This document shows, in pieces, positions 1-8,187 of a DNA stretch of 43,790 bases. The position numbers were made by a program, and so were the translations under genes. Under the pieces are notes generated by a model. That model saw only the letters and a program-made list of their open reading frames with translations, had not been told where the DNA came from and did not search any database. Source of the DNA: Microvirga soli (lineage in GTDB: Bacteria > Pseudomonadota > Alphaproteobacteria > Rhizobiales > Beijerinckiaceae); assembly GCF_016734765.1 (NCBI RefSeq), contig NZ_JAERQE010000036.1, positions 1 to 43,790 of the forward strand, in the 5' to 3' direction. Numbering within the stretch: the stretch's first letter is position 1; every line of letters starts with the position of its first letter.

Positions 1-40
1 GATAATCTGGTCCACGGACGGTCTCCTGTGTTTGAGCCTC

Positions 41-292
41 TCACGGCCTCATTCTGGCACAGCGATGCCGTAAGGGGCCGTCCACCCCAACACTGTCAGA
101 GACGTATAGCTCGAACACGCGGCTAGGATGCGCCAAGCCGAATCCCGCAGGAACTTCCTTATAGTGTTCACTAAGTGCTTCGACGATTTCATCACGTGGG
201 GCACATGGCACTTGAGCCCAGCTCGGATGAGAGCTATGGGCGAAAGCGATAGCTGCGATGATCGCTAAAGGGATTCCCTTCAAGATTTTCAT
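41..292 (-). CDS. small secreted protein, C-terminus possibly frameshifted
   Basis: An 83-residue protein with a signal peptide (about residues 1-26, ending SWAQ) and a mature part with Cys 29 and an amphipathic stretch running to VFELYVSDS. The start is supported by a GGAG about 8 nt upstream. Small Hyphomicrobiales periplasmic proteins of this general form usually continue after the ELF/ELY segment with a W-T strand and a G-x-x-C motif. Here the reading frame instead gives a basic, non-family tail, while the +1 frame just downstream reads W-T-A-P-Y-G-I. This suggests a small indel near 60-75. The function is unknown. The gene lies just left of the IS3 element. I am fairly sure of the signal peptide and unsure whether the gene is intact. 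Confidence 0.45.
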   Translation of the reverse strand: MKILKGIPLAIIAAIAFAHSSHPSWAQVPCAPRDEIVEALSEHYKEVPAGFGLAHPSRVFELYVSDSVGVDGPLRHRCARMRP

Positions 293-419
293 ACCGGAAC
301 TCCACTGTTCTAAGTGGCACGCCCGAGCTGGTGAAGAGAGCAGAGCTAGCGGTTGCGAGCCACGATGTTCGACAGCCGTGAGGATTGAAGAGCCGGCTCG
401 GGAAATTTGAACAGTGAGA

Positions 420-436
420 TAAGTGGAGTTTCTGCC
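420..436 (+). repeat. left terminal inverted repeat of the IS3 element
   Basis: TAAGTGGAGTTTCTGCC pairs with the reverse complement of 1617-1633 at 15 of 17 positions. It lies 38 bp before the orfA start. Confidence 0.75.
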
Positions 437-473
437 TGACTGCGGCCAGAATGGCTGCCGAACAGGAGAAACC

Positions 474-788
474 ATGAGCAAGAGACCGCGCCGGAACCAC
501 TCTCCGGCCTTCAAGGCGAAAGTGGCCCTGGCTGCCGTGAAGGGTGAGAAGACCCTCGCCGAGTTGGCGCAGCAGTTCGATGTGCATCCCAACCAGATCA
601 CCCAATGGAAGGCCCAACTCCTCGACGGAGCCGCCGGGGTATTCGGGACTGAGCCCAAGGCGGGAGCTGACGCCCCGCCGGTGGACGTGAAGACGCTGCA
701 TGCCAAGATCGGCGAGCTGACCCTGGCCAACGATTTTTTGGAAAGCGCGCTCGGCAAAGCCGGACTGTGGCCGAGCGCAAAGCGATGA
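474..788 (+). CDS. IS3-family transposase OrfA
   Basis: A 104-residue DNA-binding subunit. An N-terminal basic segment (SKRPRRNHSPAFKAKVALAA) leads into a helix-turn-helix around residues 24-47 (TLAELAQQF then ITQWKAQLL) that binds the element ends. A short leucine-spaced helix around residues 75-92 probably oligomerises. ATG 474 is preceded by AGGAG at a good distance, so it is preferred over the upstream in-frame ATG at 423, which lies inside the terminal repeat. The 3' end overlaps orfB by 22 bp and contains the T TTTTTG slippery site at 734-740. A -1 slip there would give the OrfAB fusion that acts as the transposase in this family. Confidence 0.88.
   Translation: MSKRPRRNHSPAFKAKVALAAVKGEKTLAELAQQFDVHPNQITQWKAQLLDGAAGVFGTEPKAGADAPPVDVKTLHAKIGELTLANDFLESALGKAGLWPSAKR
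734..740 (+). promoter_or_regulatory. candidate -1 ribosomal frameshift site (T TTT TTG)
   Basis: The heptamer sits in the phase required for X XXY YYZ slippage relative to orfA (GAT TTT TTG). The -1 frame is open from the heptamer to the GTG of orfB, giving a continuous OrfAB product. Programmed -1 frameshifting is established for IS3-family elements. Its use here is inferred. Confidence 0.6.
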
Positions 789-1612
789 TCGACCGCTCGC
801 ATGCCCTGTCGCTGTCCCGGCAGGCCGAGGAACTCGGGATCAGCCGTGGCAGCCTCTATTATCAGCCGCAGCCTGTCTCAGGAGCCGATCTGGCCGTCAT
901 GTGGCGGATGGATGAGCTGCATCTGGAGTACCCGTTTGCGGGCTCTCGCATGCTGCGCGATCTGCTGCTGGCGGAGGGCTTCACGGTCGGACGCCTGCAT
1001 GTTTCCACGCTGATGAAGCGGATGGGCATTGAGGCGCTCTATCGCAAGCCGAACACCTCCAAGCCGGCATCGGGGCATCAGGTCTATCCCTATCTGCTGC
1101 GCAAGCTGCCGATCACCCGACCGAACCAGGTGTGGGCCATGGACATCACGTACATTCCCATGGCCCGCGGGTTCGTCTATCTGGCTGCGGTGGTCGACTG
1201 GTTCAGCCGGCGCGTGCTGGCCTGGCGACTATCCATCACGCTGGAAGCAGCCTTCTGCATCGAGGCGGTGGAAGAAGCCATCGCGCGCCACGGCTGCCCT
1301 GAGATCTTCAACACCGATCAGGGCAGTCAGTTCACCAGCCACGACTTCACCAGCGTGCTGCTCAAGAACGAGATCGCGATCAGCATGGACGGCAAGGGCG
1401 CGTGGCGGGACAACGTGTTTGTCGAGCGGCTCTGGCGCAGCATCAAATACGAGGAGGTCTATCTGAGGGCCTACGACAGTGTCGCCGAGGCCCGCGCTTC
1501 GAATGGTCGGTATCTGACCTTTTACAACGGCCGGAGGCCTCATTCGAGCCTTGACCGAAGGACCCCCAATCAGGCCTACTTCAATCCGCTGCCGCAGCTT
1601 GTGGCAGCCTAA
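767..1612 (+). CDS. IS3-family transposase OrfB (DDE integrase fold)
   Basis: The catalytic part of the transposase, 281 residues counted from GTG 767. An HTH_21-type segment comes first (SLYYQPQP, then the region around YPFAGSRML). The rve integrase core follows, with D126 in WAMDITYIPM, D184 in FNTDQGSQF and E220 in DNVFVERLW. D184 and E220 are 35 residues apart, the classic DD(35)E spacing. The C-terminus has the family YNGRRPHSSL motif. It is probably made mainly as an OrfAB fusion by the -1 slip at 734-740, and GTG 767 may not be used alone. Nothing is truncated. Confidence 0.92.
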   Translation: MAERKAMIDRSHALSLSRQAEELGISRGSLYYQPQPVSGADLAVMWRMDELHLEYPFAGSRMLRDLLLAEGFTVGRLHVSTLMKRMGIEALYRKPNTSKPASGHQVYPYLLRKLPITRPNQVWAMDITYIPMARGFVYLAAVVDWFSRRVLAWRLSITLEAAFCIEAVEEAIARHGCPEIFNTDQGSQFTSHDFTSVLLKNEIAISMDGKGAWRDNVFVERLWRSIKYEEVYLRAYDSVAEARASNGRYLTFYNGRRPHSSLDRRTPNQAYFNPLPQLVAA

Positions 1613-1616
1613 CCCC

Positions 1617-1633
1617 GGCAGACGCTCCACTTA
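1617..1633 (-). repeat. right terminal inverted repeat of the IS3 element
   Basis: GGCAGACGCTCCACTTA is the inverted partner of 420-436. It begins 4 bp after the orfB stop codon. Confidence 0.75.
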
Positions 1634-2120
1634 GCGAACCAAAAACGCTGTTCAGACAAACCGAGCCACCTCATAACGCCAATAAATCTCGCTAATGGCC
1701 CTGAGGCTTTGTTCGCGGCAAGATCCGGTCGCGCAATCCGAAGTGCCAGAGCGGACCATCGCCGCTCGTCGTTGTAAAGGCAACGTAAAACCCCCTGGGC
1801 GGTTCTCGTCCTAGCCGGCCACCGTGTACTCCAACGGACACTGTATAAGTGGTGAGCACAACGGGCAGACGAGCAGTGCGCACCCAGCCTTAACGACATC
1901 CGACGACCAGCAACCTGACGCCTCGCCCACAAAATCTGCTCTCCAGCGTACGAACCCGACAGAGACGCAGGTCCAGTCTAGGAACGCTTGCCGCTAGGTT
2001 ATGTTGTCTGTCAGACAGTTTGGTGCGCTGAAGCATTGCTGCCGCGCGGCTCTAGCCGAGACGACGCTTCGTGTCTGGCAATTAGACGCGCGTCTGGGCA
2101 AACTACTTAAGGAGTTGAGT
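1634..2120. other. gene-free stretch
   Basis: No convincing gene. The longest minus-strand frame (1692-1883) has no recognisable domain or ribosome site. The only structure noted is the GGAAC-type promoter candidate at 1981-2005. Confidence 0.5.
1981..2005 (+). promoter_or_regulatory. EcfG-like promoter candidate (GGAAC-N16-TGTT)
   Basis: GGAAC at 1981-1985 and TGTT at 2002-2005 are separated by 16 bp. This is close to the general-stress sigma EcfG pattern of alphaproteobacteria (GGAAC, 16-17 bp, CGTT). It lies 115 bp upstream of a PRC-barrel gene, a class often under general-stress control. The -10 is off by one base. Confidence 0.35.
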
Positions 2121-2603
2121 ATGATGAAAGGGTCTCTTGTCGCGGCATTGCTCGGCACCGCTTTGCTAAGTCCAGACGTTGCCTCGGCTCAGACCGCCCT
2201 GGGCGGGGGTGAGGGCAAGGCAGCGCCATCAGTGCTCCAGGCCCAGGCACGCATTCTGCAGGCTCAGGATAATGCGGTCCTGCCCAACCAAGCTATGCGC
2301 GTGGGAGAAGTCGAGCGGCGCGACATCTATACTCCTCGTGGTGAGAGGCTTGGGAGCGTGAGGCGGATCGTTCTGAATGTGACTGATGGACGGACATTCC
2401 TCGTGCTTGAACGTGGCGGCCTTGTCGGCTTGGGTGATAAAGAGTTCCCGCTTCCAGTGGATCGCGTGTACGTCCAGGGTGGACGCCTTGTCGTTCCGGG
2501 CCTTACGGAGGCAGAGCTCGAAGCGGTGGCCGACTGGGATGTGAATGACCACAAGTATCGCGAGTTAGCAGATTCGGAGATCATCAATGTAAGCCGGAGG
2601 TGA
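2121..2603 (+). CDS. exported PRC-barrel domain protein
   Basis: A 160-residue protein. A signal peptide (MMKGSLVAALLGTALL, cleaved after ASAQ near residue 24) precedes an Ala/Gln-rich linker. One PRC-barrel-like beta domain covers about residues 58-140: GEVERRDIYTPRGERLGSV, then FLVLERGG and FPLPVDRVYV. ATG 2121 is chosen because AAGGAG lies just upstream and a signal peptide follows at once. The in-frame upstream ATG at 2001 adds an unlikely 40-residue leader. PRC-barrel domains are known from photosynthetic reaction centre H subunits and RimM; small exported versions are common in Hyphomicrobiales with no assigned role. It is one of five PRC-barrel proteins in the window, and an EcfG-like promoter candidate lies upstream. 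Confidence 0.85.
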   Translation: MMKGSLVAALLGTALLSPDVASAQTALGGGEGKAAPSVLQAQARILQAQDNAVLPNQAMRVGEVERRDIYTPRGERLGSVRRIVLNVTDGRTFLVLERGGLVGLGDKEFPLPVDRVYVQGGRLVVPGLTEAELEAVADWDVNDHKYRELADSEIINVSRR

Positions 2604-3105
2604 ATGTTCGTCGCTGGATGCATGTACCATGCTTCCAGTGATCAGGACCCACGCGGCTTCGGCCCAAGCCTAACCTTAACCAGCGCTAATCTGCGGTGGG
2701 TGAGTCATTCGATGCATCATGAGCCGTCGACGCTCGTGCGGTGTTTGTACGCTCCTGATCAGATCTACGCCGCCATTCGGACCGAGCATTCCCGTTCGGC
2801 ATCGTGATTCCTGCGCTTATATGAGGCCAAAGCGCAGCGTTTTGTACATCGTTCGATGACAAGGCAGCGAATGTTAGTTTCGCCCTGTCTACAGGTGAAA
2901 CCCCGCTATCATAGCCCCACTTCGGGATTGGCTAAAGGAGCAGTGCAATTCGAGGAACGGAGAGCCGGCGAGATCGTTTCAGCCGCGAACTCGCGCCGGG
3001 AGCGTCGGCGCGAGCGCGTGGCTTCCTGCATGCCTGCTCCCGCAGGGAGGGCAAGGTGTGCGGGGCATTATTCGGTGGCAGGGCGCCCCCGAGGCTGAGC
3101 CTCAC
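2604..3105. other. gene-free stretch
   Basis: No supported gene. The plus-strand frames at 2604-2807 and 2856-3098 have no domain, no signal peptide and poor composition. An AAAGGAG at 2934 precedes a GTG, but the product is Arg-rich and unlike any family I recognise. No clear terminator or RNA was seen. Confidence 0.45.
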
Positions 3106-3876
3106 TTAGGTGGGACTTCCTGAGGTACCGTCTATGGGCAGAGCCGGATTGTATTCCGGAGCACGCTTGATTTCGTCACGCGCTTGGGAGGTTTGCACGG
3201 TGTGATCGGTCCAGGAGACGTCATCGATCCATTCCGTCGTGACAAGAACCATCTTGCCTTGCCACCAGTTTTTCGTGTCCACGATCAAGTAACGTATCAA
3301 CCAGTTGCTCCCATCGACCAGAAGGTCCTCGACGTGCCCAATATCGCCGTCCGAGGCGCGAACATAGTAGCCGGTCACCTCTTTGGCGCTGCGCAGACGA
3401 GGATCGCCGCTCGGCTGCTCGTGACCCCGGCCGCCTCCGCGGGTGCCGTCAACGGTCACAGCACCCGCGGCGGCAGCCGATGTGGGTGCTAGGATGGGGG
3501 CCACAGGGAACACGGGATAAGCAGTTGTCGATGCATAGGCAATGCCGGGGGCTGACCAGTAGGGCGTCCACCGGTAGGCGTCATAGATCGACGTCTCCAT
3601 CTGACGCGAAACCGGCAGGTCGATCCCACTTCCTGGGCTGTTCTCTACCTGCTCTCTTGTCAAATCGACGGCAATCGAGGGCGCATCGGGTTTGGCGGGG
3701 GCCACGTGAGAGGCGGGAAGCAACACCTTACGGCCAAAGAGCCATGATCCGGTGCTTACGACAAGCCAGCGTGCTCGCCAGGTGTCGTCCTCGAACAAGA
3801 GGTCACTGATGTTACCGATCTCACCGTCCCGAGCCGCGATCGACAAGTTCGTGAGACTTGATGTTCTGAGAAGCAT
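3106..3876 (-). CDS. protein with two PRC-barrel domains
   Basis: A 256-residue protein without a signal peptide, probably cytoplasmic. The first PRC-barrel domain is at about residues 5-72 (LSIAARDGEIGNISDLLFED, then WLVVSTGSWLFGRKVLLP). The second is at about 165-232 (YYVRASDGDIGHVEDLLVDG, then RYLIVDTKNWWQGKMVLV). They are joined by a Pro/Ala/Gly-rich linker containing a Tyr/Trp patch. Two-domain PRC proteins with the (V/I)DTxxWxxGxxVL signature are widespread in alphaproteobacteria and are generally annotated only by domain. The gene follows the BON-domain gene on the same strand after a 188-bp gap. The start codon has only a weak ribosome site. Confidence 0.85.
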   Translation of the reverse strand: MLLRTSSLTNLSIAARDGEIGNISDLLFEDDTWRARWLVVSTGSWLFGRKVLLPASHVAPAKPDAPSIAVDLTREQVENSPGSGIDLPVSRQMETSIYDAYRWTPYWSAPGIAYASTTAYPVFPVAPILAPTSAAAAGAVTVDGTRGGGRGHEQPSGDPRLRSAKEVTGYYVRASDGDIGHVEDLLVDGSNWLIRYLIVDTKNWWQGKMVLVTTEWIDDVSWTDHTVQTSQARDEIKRAPEYNPALPIDGTSGSPT

Positions 3877-4064
3877 GTGCTGAGCTCTAGCCAGTTAATC
3901 AGTCGCCCTGTGACGAAGTCCGAGGATACACGAACCGTTCCTAGGAATATGGATAGACGTGGTACGCCAGCGGACGATGCACTTCGCGATCCTGTTGATT
4001 GGTGTTTGCTGAAGTCTGTTGAGCGATGTCTTGCTTAATGTTTGCATGCTCGCTGCGGGATTCA

Positions 4065-4784
4065 TCAAAGCGGTCGAATACGCAGGTTGTTCTGGACATG
4101 TGTCACTCCTGACACGGTGTCGGCGATATCCTCCGCCCGGCGCTTCTCGAAGGGAGTCGAAACAGTTCCGGAGAGTATCACCTCCTGGCTCTTAACCGAG
4201 ACCTCGATGTCAGACGCGTCGACATGCCCGTCTTCAGTGAGCCGGTGGCCTACATCGTCAAGGATCCGATCGTCCGGGCGCCGGTAGTTGCGGGGTCCGC
4301 GTCCACGGTAATCCTGCTGGAGATCGTCGTGGCTCTCCAGGCCAACAGCCCTGGTCAGGTCCTCGTAGAACGCTTCGGCGGCGCGGAGGAGCTTGTGCGC
4401 CGCCTCGCGATCCCGCTGGCTGGACTGGCCCGCAGTGCGACTCGGAACGGAGGTGCCATATCGGACCTTGCCGGAGTAATCCCTTGCGCCGCGCGGTGAG
4501 GTACTGGGGTCCCGGCGCTCAAATCCGTCCTCTTCTCGGCGAAGCGGCTCTGGGCGAGTAGTTACCCATTCGTGACCGGGGAAGCTTCCCTCTCCATAGT
4601 ACCTGCCTGGCAGCCGTGGGTCCAAGAGCCGAGGGTCCTCTTCGCCGTGTCCGTAACGTGCATGTGCAGGGCGCCGCTCAAGGTAAGCCCCCTCCTCGGC
4701 GCGGTACTCGTTCCGTAGGTACTCGCTGAGATCCTCGTCGGCTGTTCGAAAACCGCTGCTGGAGCTCCGTTTTTGATCGGCCAT
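4065..4784 (-). CDS. BON-domain protein
   Basis: A 239-residue protein with no signal peptide. About residues 1-170 are hydrophilic, charged and low in complexity, rich in Arg, Glu, Tyr and Gly. A BON domain occupies about 171-239 (DDRILDDVGHRLTED, VILSGTVSTPFEKRRAEDI, VTHVQNNLRI). BON domains are thought to bind phospholipid or membrane surfaces and occur in OsmY and in stress-related envelope proteins. Here only the domain is certain. The start has GAGAGGA about 9 nt upstream. It is upstream of, and on the same strand as, the two-domain PRC gene, consistent with a stress-response pair. Confidence 0.85.
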   Translation of the reverse strand: MADQKRSSSSGFRTADEDLSEYLRNEYRAEEGAYLERRPAHARYGHGEEDPRLLDPRLPGRYYGEGSFPGHEWVTTRPEPLRREEDGFERRDPSTSPRGARDYSGKVRYGTSVPSRTAGQSSQRDREAAHKLLRAAEAFYEDLTRAVGLESHDDLQQDYRGRGPRNYRRPDDRILDDVGHRLTEDGHVDASDIEVSVKSQEVILSGTVSTPFEKRRAEDIADTVSGVTHVQNNLRIRPL

Positions 4785-5018
4785 GTTGAAGTCCTCTCAA
4801 TGTAAGGTCCAGTGTCACCGGGGAATTCTTTTGATCCTTCCAGGTTCCGTCAAAGCAAGCTGGTGGAGGTCGGTAGGAGCTTCGGTTGTGTGTACATCAC
4901 CGGACCAAAACCCTCCATCAGCCGAACCAAGGGCCGTCTTGAAGATATTACCCGCAGCACCGGCGATCATCTTCGGCGGGTTCTTAGGTCATCGCTGGCG
5001 TCACTGAGGTTTACTCCC

Positions 5019-5495
5019 ATGGATAGAATGAATGATGCGCTAAAGCTCGCCACTCTGTTTGTCGCAGCCGTGGCAGTTCTAACCGCGGCTGAGGAAGGAG
5101 CTTTCGGTCAGGCACCGGGCTCATCTGCAGTCGGCGGCGACATTGCGACGCCCGTCGAAATCACGATGAACACGGTCAACAGTGACGTCCAGTGCGGTCC
5201 GCCACGGGCCCGATTGCCGGCGCGCGATCCTCTTGACTTGAGGGTTATGAACCGTTCCGAGTTCCCGATCATGTTTGTTGCGCCTGAGTTCTTCAAGGCA
5301 TCGCAGCACATCGAGTCCGCCGGCTTTGTTATGGATCTTGTGAAGGGAGGATTTCTCGTTGCACCCAAGAGCACGGTCAGGGTCCTTCTGCGGACTCCGG
5401 CGCCCGGCGAGTACTACTTCTCCTGCTTCCACCCGAATAGCATACCGAATCCTGCATCAAGCGGATTCCTGATCGTCGTGCCTGCCGCAACCTGA
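5019..5495 (+). CDS. exported cupredoxin-like protein
   Basis: A 158-residue protein. A signal peptide covers about residues 1-31 (LATLFVAAVAVLTA). The mature part looks like a cupredoxin-type beta sandwich: the core strand LDLRVMNRSEFPIMFVAPEF, the segment VAPKSTVRVLLRTPAPGEY, then YFSCFHPNSI with Cys 136 and His 138 in the position of a type-1 copper loop. His 97 could be the first His ligand. The usual axial Met after the second His is not obvious, so copper binding is uncertain. ATG 5019 has GAGG nine bases upstream; the longer frame from 4812 has no signal sequence. It may carry electrons or copper in the periplasm. No partner gene is adjacent. Confidence 0.7.
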   Translation: MDRMNDALKLATLFVAAVAVLTAAEEGAFGQAPGSSAVGGDIATPVEITMNTVNSDVQCGPPRARLPARDPLDLRVMNRSEFPIMFVAPEFFKASQHIESAGFVMDLVKGGFLVAPKSTVRVLLRTPAPGEYYFSCFHPNSIPNPASSGFLIVVPAAT

Positions 5496-5643
5496 TCCGC
5501 GTGGGCCTAGCAGCTGCGTCTGCTGGCGCGAGGAAGGAGATACGCTCGGAAGTCGGATCACTGGCGTACAGAGGGTGTCTTCAGCCAGGAACCGGCTGAA
5601 TACCACTTACCTTGTTTGCCAGGAGATTGCTCTCAGGTGCACC

Positions 5644-6420
5644 ATGTCCAATGAAATTTCGCAGATTTCTAGACGACCAAGCTTCATTGCCCTAGCCGCT
5701 GTGGCGGCGCTCGGCTGGATCGTAGCAATCTGGTCGATCGGGTCCAGCTCGCGTCAAGAGGACTATCTCAACGAACGCATCCAGCAGCTGGAAGCCACTC
5801 ACCAGGTCGCCGTGAGCCAGCTGGAAGAACTGAAGCGCACGGCAGGAACCGCCGAAAGCCTCCAGAGCCAGATCAGCACGGCGCGCGCGGACTTGGCGAG
5901 TCTTAAACAGCAGCAGGAGAAAACGGTCCAGGCATTAGCCACTATCCGCAGTGAGACGGAGGCAGCAGATAGGCGGCTTCAGGAGTCCCGGCAGGCTCAG
6001 GCAAAAGTTCAACAGGATCTCACCGCCGCGCGCGAGCAGCTAGCTGCGTTGGAGCGCCGCCAAGCGGAAATGGTAAGAGTGGTCGGCGAGATCACGGTGA
6101 GCCGGGATCGCGTCATGGCGGAACTAAACGAGGCGCGAGAGCGGTCCGCGGCCCTGCAGCAGCAACTCGCAGGAATTGCGGACCAGCTGGCGTCACGACG
6201 GAGTGAGCTGGCTGCTCTTGAGGAGCAACGGTCCGCCCGACCCTCCCGCGACGATACTCCCCGCCAAACTGGTTCAACCCTGGTCAATGAAGGTTTGGCC
6301 AACACGGGGCAGCAGATCTATCGCTGCGATGACAATGAAAGTGGCTGGATTTGCTCCGCAGAAGGCGTGTCAGCGGGCGACGAGCGGCTGCACCAGAGCG
6401 TACCATACCCTCGGCAATAA
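5644..6420 (+). CDS. membrane-anchored coiled-coil protein
   Basis: A 258-residue protein. After a short cytoplasmic start (MSNEISQISRRPS), one transmembrane helix spans about residues 14-33 (ALAAVAALGWIVAIWSIG). A long heptad-rich coiled coil follows from about 38 to 205, dominated by Gln, Glu, Ala, Leu and Arg. The C-terminal tail has a Cys pair (YRCDDNESGWICSA). It resembles generic SMC-like or DUF3450-like envelope coiled coils, but no specific family is recognised. ATG 5644 is chosen because the membrane helix follows directly; 23 upstream residues in the longer frame are not hydrophobic or conserved-looking. A role in envelope organisation is only a guess. Confidence 0.7.
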   Translation: MSNEISQISRRPSFIALAAVAALGWIVAIWSIGSSSRQEDYLNERIQQLEATHQVAVSQLEELKRTAGTAESLQSQISTARADLASLKQQQEKTVQALATIRSETEAADRRLQESRQAQAKVQQDLTAAREQLAALERRQAEMVRVVGEITVSRDRVMAELNEARERSAALQQQLAGIADQLASRRSELAALEEQRSARPSRDDTPRQTGSTLVNEGLANTGQQIYRCDDNESGWICSAEGVSAGDERLHQSVPYPRQ

Positions 6421-7301
6421 GGAATCCAACAGGCGGCTTGGATGAAGATGCGAGCTCGGAAGTGGGATCGCACAAGTGACGTGGGCGATCCATTGGCTGG
6501 ACCATAGCCGATCTGCACTGCACCTCAAACCTCGTTGGCTACGGCTTCTATGACTGGAGCGGACAGGTGCTCGGTGGACTGGAAGGCGATTTACGTGCCC
6601 CCGGCTGCCGATCCGGGCTGATTGCCGCTATTGGTCCTACCCTTGGGAGGAGTGGAATGAGTTGCCGACGTAAGCGTCTCGGCTTGATCCTGCTCCCACG
6701 GTAGCGGCTGACCTGGCACGGTGCGTCCCTCGACCATATCAAAAGGCTGCAACAGACGCGGGACGATCGGACCAGCGGTATCGTCTGTTCTGAGAGGAGA
6801 ACGCGACTAAACTTACAGGGAGCTTTCATACAGAGTCGAACCTCGTAAACCGAACCGGGTATCCCAGTTGAACGTGTGTGCGGGTCTACGCTGCATCTTT
6901 GGCTCAAAGGTTACTCGCACCAACACTGCCTGACTTGCACGGGTCACCAGCTCCATTCCGGATGACTTCATGAAATTGATGTCGTGATCACGGGCTGTCC
7001 AACCCCGTTTGTTTCGGGCATCACTGGTTCGTCAGCGTACTGTCTTCGCTCCATCGGGCAGGAACGTCCCCCCTGCGGTCCGGTTCACTGATCAGGCGCC
7101 ATTGACGGTGCCGACTGTCGCTAACGGTCCCTTAGAGGGGCAAGCCGACAGTTTCCCGCTGAAAGGTGACCAGCGGCCGCTTGAGAATGGTTGGCGCTGG
7201 TTCTGGACTGCACAGTCCAATGAACCGTGCGGGGTCAGGAGGTGGGATGCCCTACCGTCTGCGCGCCGTACGAAATCGAAAGACGAAGAGGAAAGCTTAC
7301 A
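6421..7301. other. long gene-free stretch
   Basis: About 880 bp with no supported gene on either strand. A GGAGGAG precedes ATG 6657 but opens only a 15-codon frame. A GGAAC-N16-GGTT promoter candidate lies at 7061-7085. Overlapping frames on both strands lack domains and signal peptides. Confidence 0.5.
7061..7085 (+). promoter_or_regulatory. EcfG-like promoter candidate (GGAAC-N16-GGTT)
   Basis: GGAAC at 7061-7065, a 16-bp spacer and GGTT at 7082-7085 match the general-stress sigma pattern with one change in the -10. It is 217 bp upstream of the small secreted protein at 7302, so a long leader would be implied. Confidence 0.3.
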
Positions 7302-7688
7302 ATGCGTGATATGATACTGATGACTTCCGTGCTAACAGCACTGGCCTTCGGGTCCACCGCAGCGCTTGCGCAGTCCCAATCCGGGACACCCGCCCCATCC
7401 TCGTCCTCCCAATCAGCGCAGCCCGCATCAAGCACGATGCCGAAAGCCATGTCTCAGGATAAAGTTCGCCAAGTCATGAAGGACGCAGGCTTCACCAACG
7501 TCCGGATCCTTGATGCCACATACTTGGTCCAGGCTTCGACAAAGGACGGCGACCAAATCCTGGTCGTCCTCAATCCACCGGCACTGGATCGTACTGGAAC
7601 ACCCGCGACAATCGGGGCTACTAGCGGGCCGTCGGGTGGATCCGCCGGGTCTTCGGGCGGGAGCACCTCTACTGCACCCAAACAGTAA
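7302..7688 (+). CDS. secreted protein with PepSY-like motif
   Basis: A 128-residue protein. The signal peptide is at about residues 1-24 (cleavage after ALAQ). A Ser/Ala/Pro-rich linker runs to residue 48, and a compact domain covers about 50-93: DKVRQVMKDAGFTNVRIL, then ATYLVQASTKDG and ILVVLNPP. The tail is Gly/Ser/Thr-rich. The domain has the helix-then-two-strands pattern of PepSY-type modules. It is clearly related to the region around residues 105-142 of the secreted protein at 39073-39882 (shared F-x-N-x-R-I-L-x-ATYLVQA). ATG 7302 has AGAGGAA about 9 nt upstream. Inhibitory or chaperone-like roles are known for PepSY domains; here the role is unknown. Confidence 0.8.
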   Translation: MRDMILMTSVLTALAFGSTAALAQSQSGTPAPSSSSQSAQPASSTMPKAMSQDKVRQVMKDAGFTNVRILDATYLVQASTKDGDQILVVLNPPALDRTGTPATIGATSGPSGGSAGSSGGSTSTAPKQ

Positions 7689-7722
7689 TGGCGTTGTTCG
7701 ACCACACCGTCTACAGATCAAG

Positions 7723-7753
7723 CGCGAGGGGCGGGATGTCACCGCCCCTCGCG
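7723..7753 (+). terminator. hairpin after the PepSY-like gene
   Basis: A perfect 12-bp stem (CGCGAGGGGCGG with its complement) and a 7-nt loop lie 34 bp past the stop codon at 7688. There is no T-run, so it is either a weak intrinsic terminator or an mRNA-stabilising hairpin. Confidence 0.55.
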
Positions 7754-8187
7754 TGCGAGTAGATGTGCAATGGGCATCCAGAGGTCGCACAGCCGTATTA
7801 ACGTGGTCACCGTCAAGTTGATCGCAATATTGAGGCACCGACATCTGAGGTGGCGAGCGGGCATCGCATTCGCGTGACTTGGGGGACATGCAAGGATCGG
7901 CTTACGCTGGTTGCGTTACAACTCCGCCACCATCATAGCGTTGCTGGGTGGCCGTATGCAGCACCGGCGAGGTGTCGACCTGCGCGGCATTGTGTGCAGG
8001 CACTCCTCTAAGCGACCCGCGAAACCAGCAACCGGGCAAGGGGCCCTCTGCGTCGAGCGACTTAGGCTGTCCGAGATGTGCCTGCGGGTCAAATCCTCGA
8101 CGCTTCCGGCACTCACTCACGGATCAGATTCCAGGATCTCGGGAAATAGGCTAATCTCTGTTCAACCAAAGCGGAGCGTCAGTCGTG
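7754..8187. other. gene-free stretch
   Basis: No supported gene. Overlapping frames on both strands around 7902-8198 lack domains or ribosome sites. The leader of the DUF3309 gene is at its right end. Confidence 0.45.

Larger units (their letters stand above)
420..1633 (+). mobile_element. complete IS3-family insertion sequence
   Basis: The element has 17-bp imperfect terminal inverted repeats at 420-436 and 1617-1633 (shared core TAAGTGGAG, two variable bases, TCTGCC). They enclose overlapping orfA and orfB in the usual IS3 arrangement, with orfB in the -1 frame. Both frames are open and the catalytic residues are present, so it looks potentially active. The outermost bases of the ends, and hence a target duplication, could not be fixed from sequence alone. 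Confidence 0.88.

Noticed and set aside
1692..1883. Minus-strand 63-codon frame after the IS
   Set aside because: It looks protein-like in places, but has no ribosome site, no family and no partner gene.
2856..3098. 80-codon frame with an AAAGGAG and internal GTG
   Set aside because: The product is Arg-rich with no structure or family; such frames are common by chance in this base composition.
4824..4848. GGAAC-type promoter candidate upstream of the BON gene (minus strand)
   Set aside because: The -35 is right, but the -10 at 16 bp reads AATT, too far from CGTT to support.
6657..6704. 15-codon frame behind a strong GGAGGAG site
   Set aside because: It is too short to judge, no gene follows within 600 bp that it could lead, and the match may be chance.
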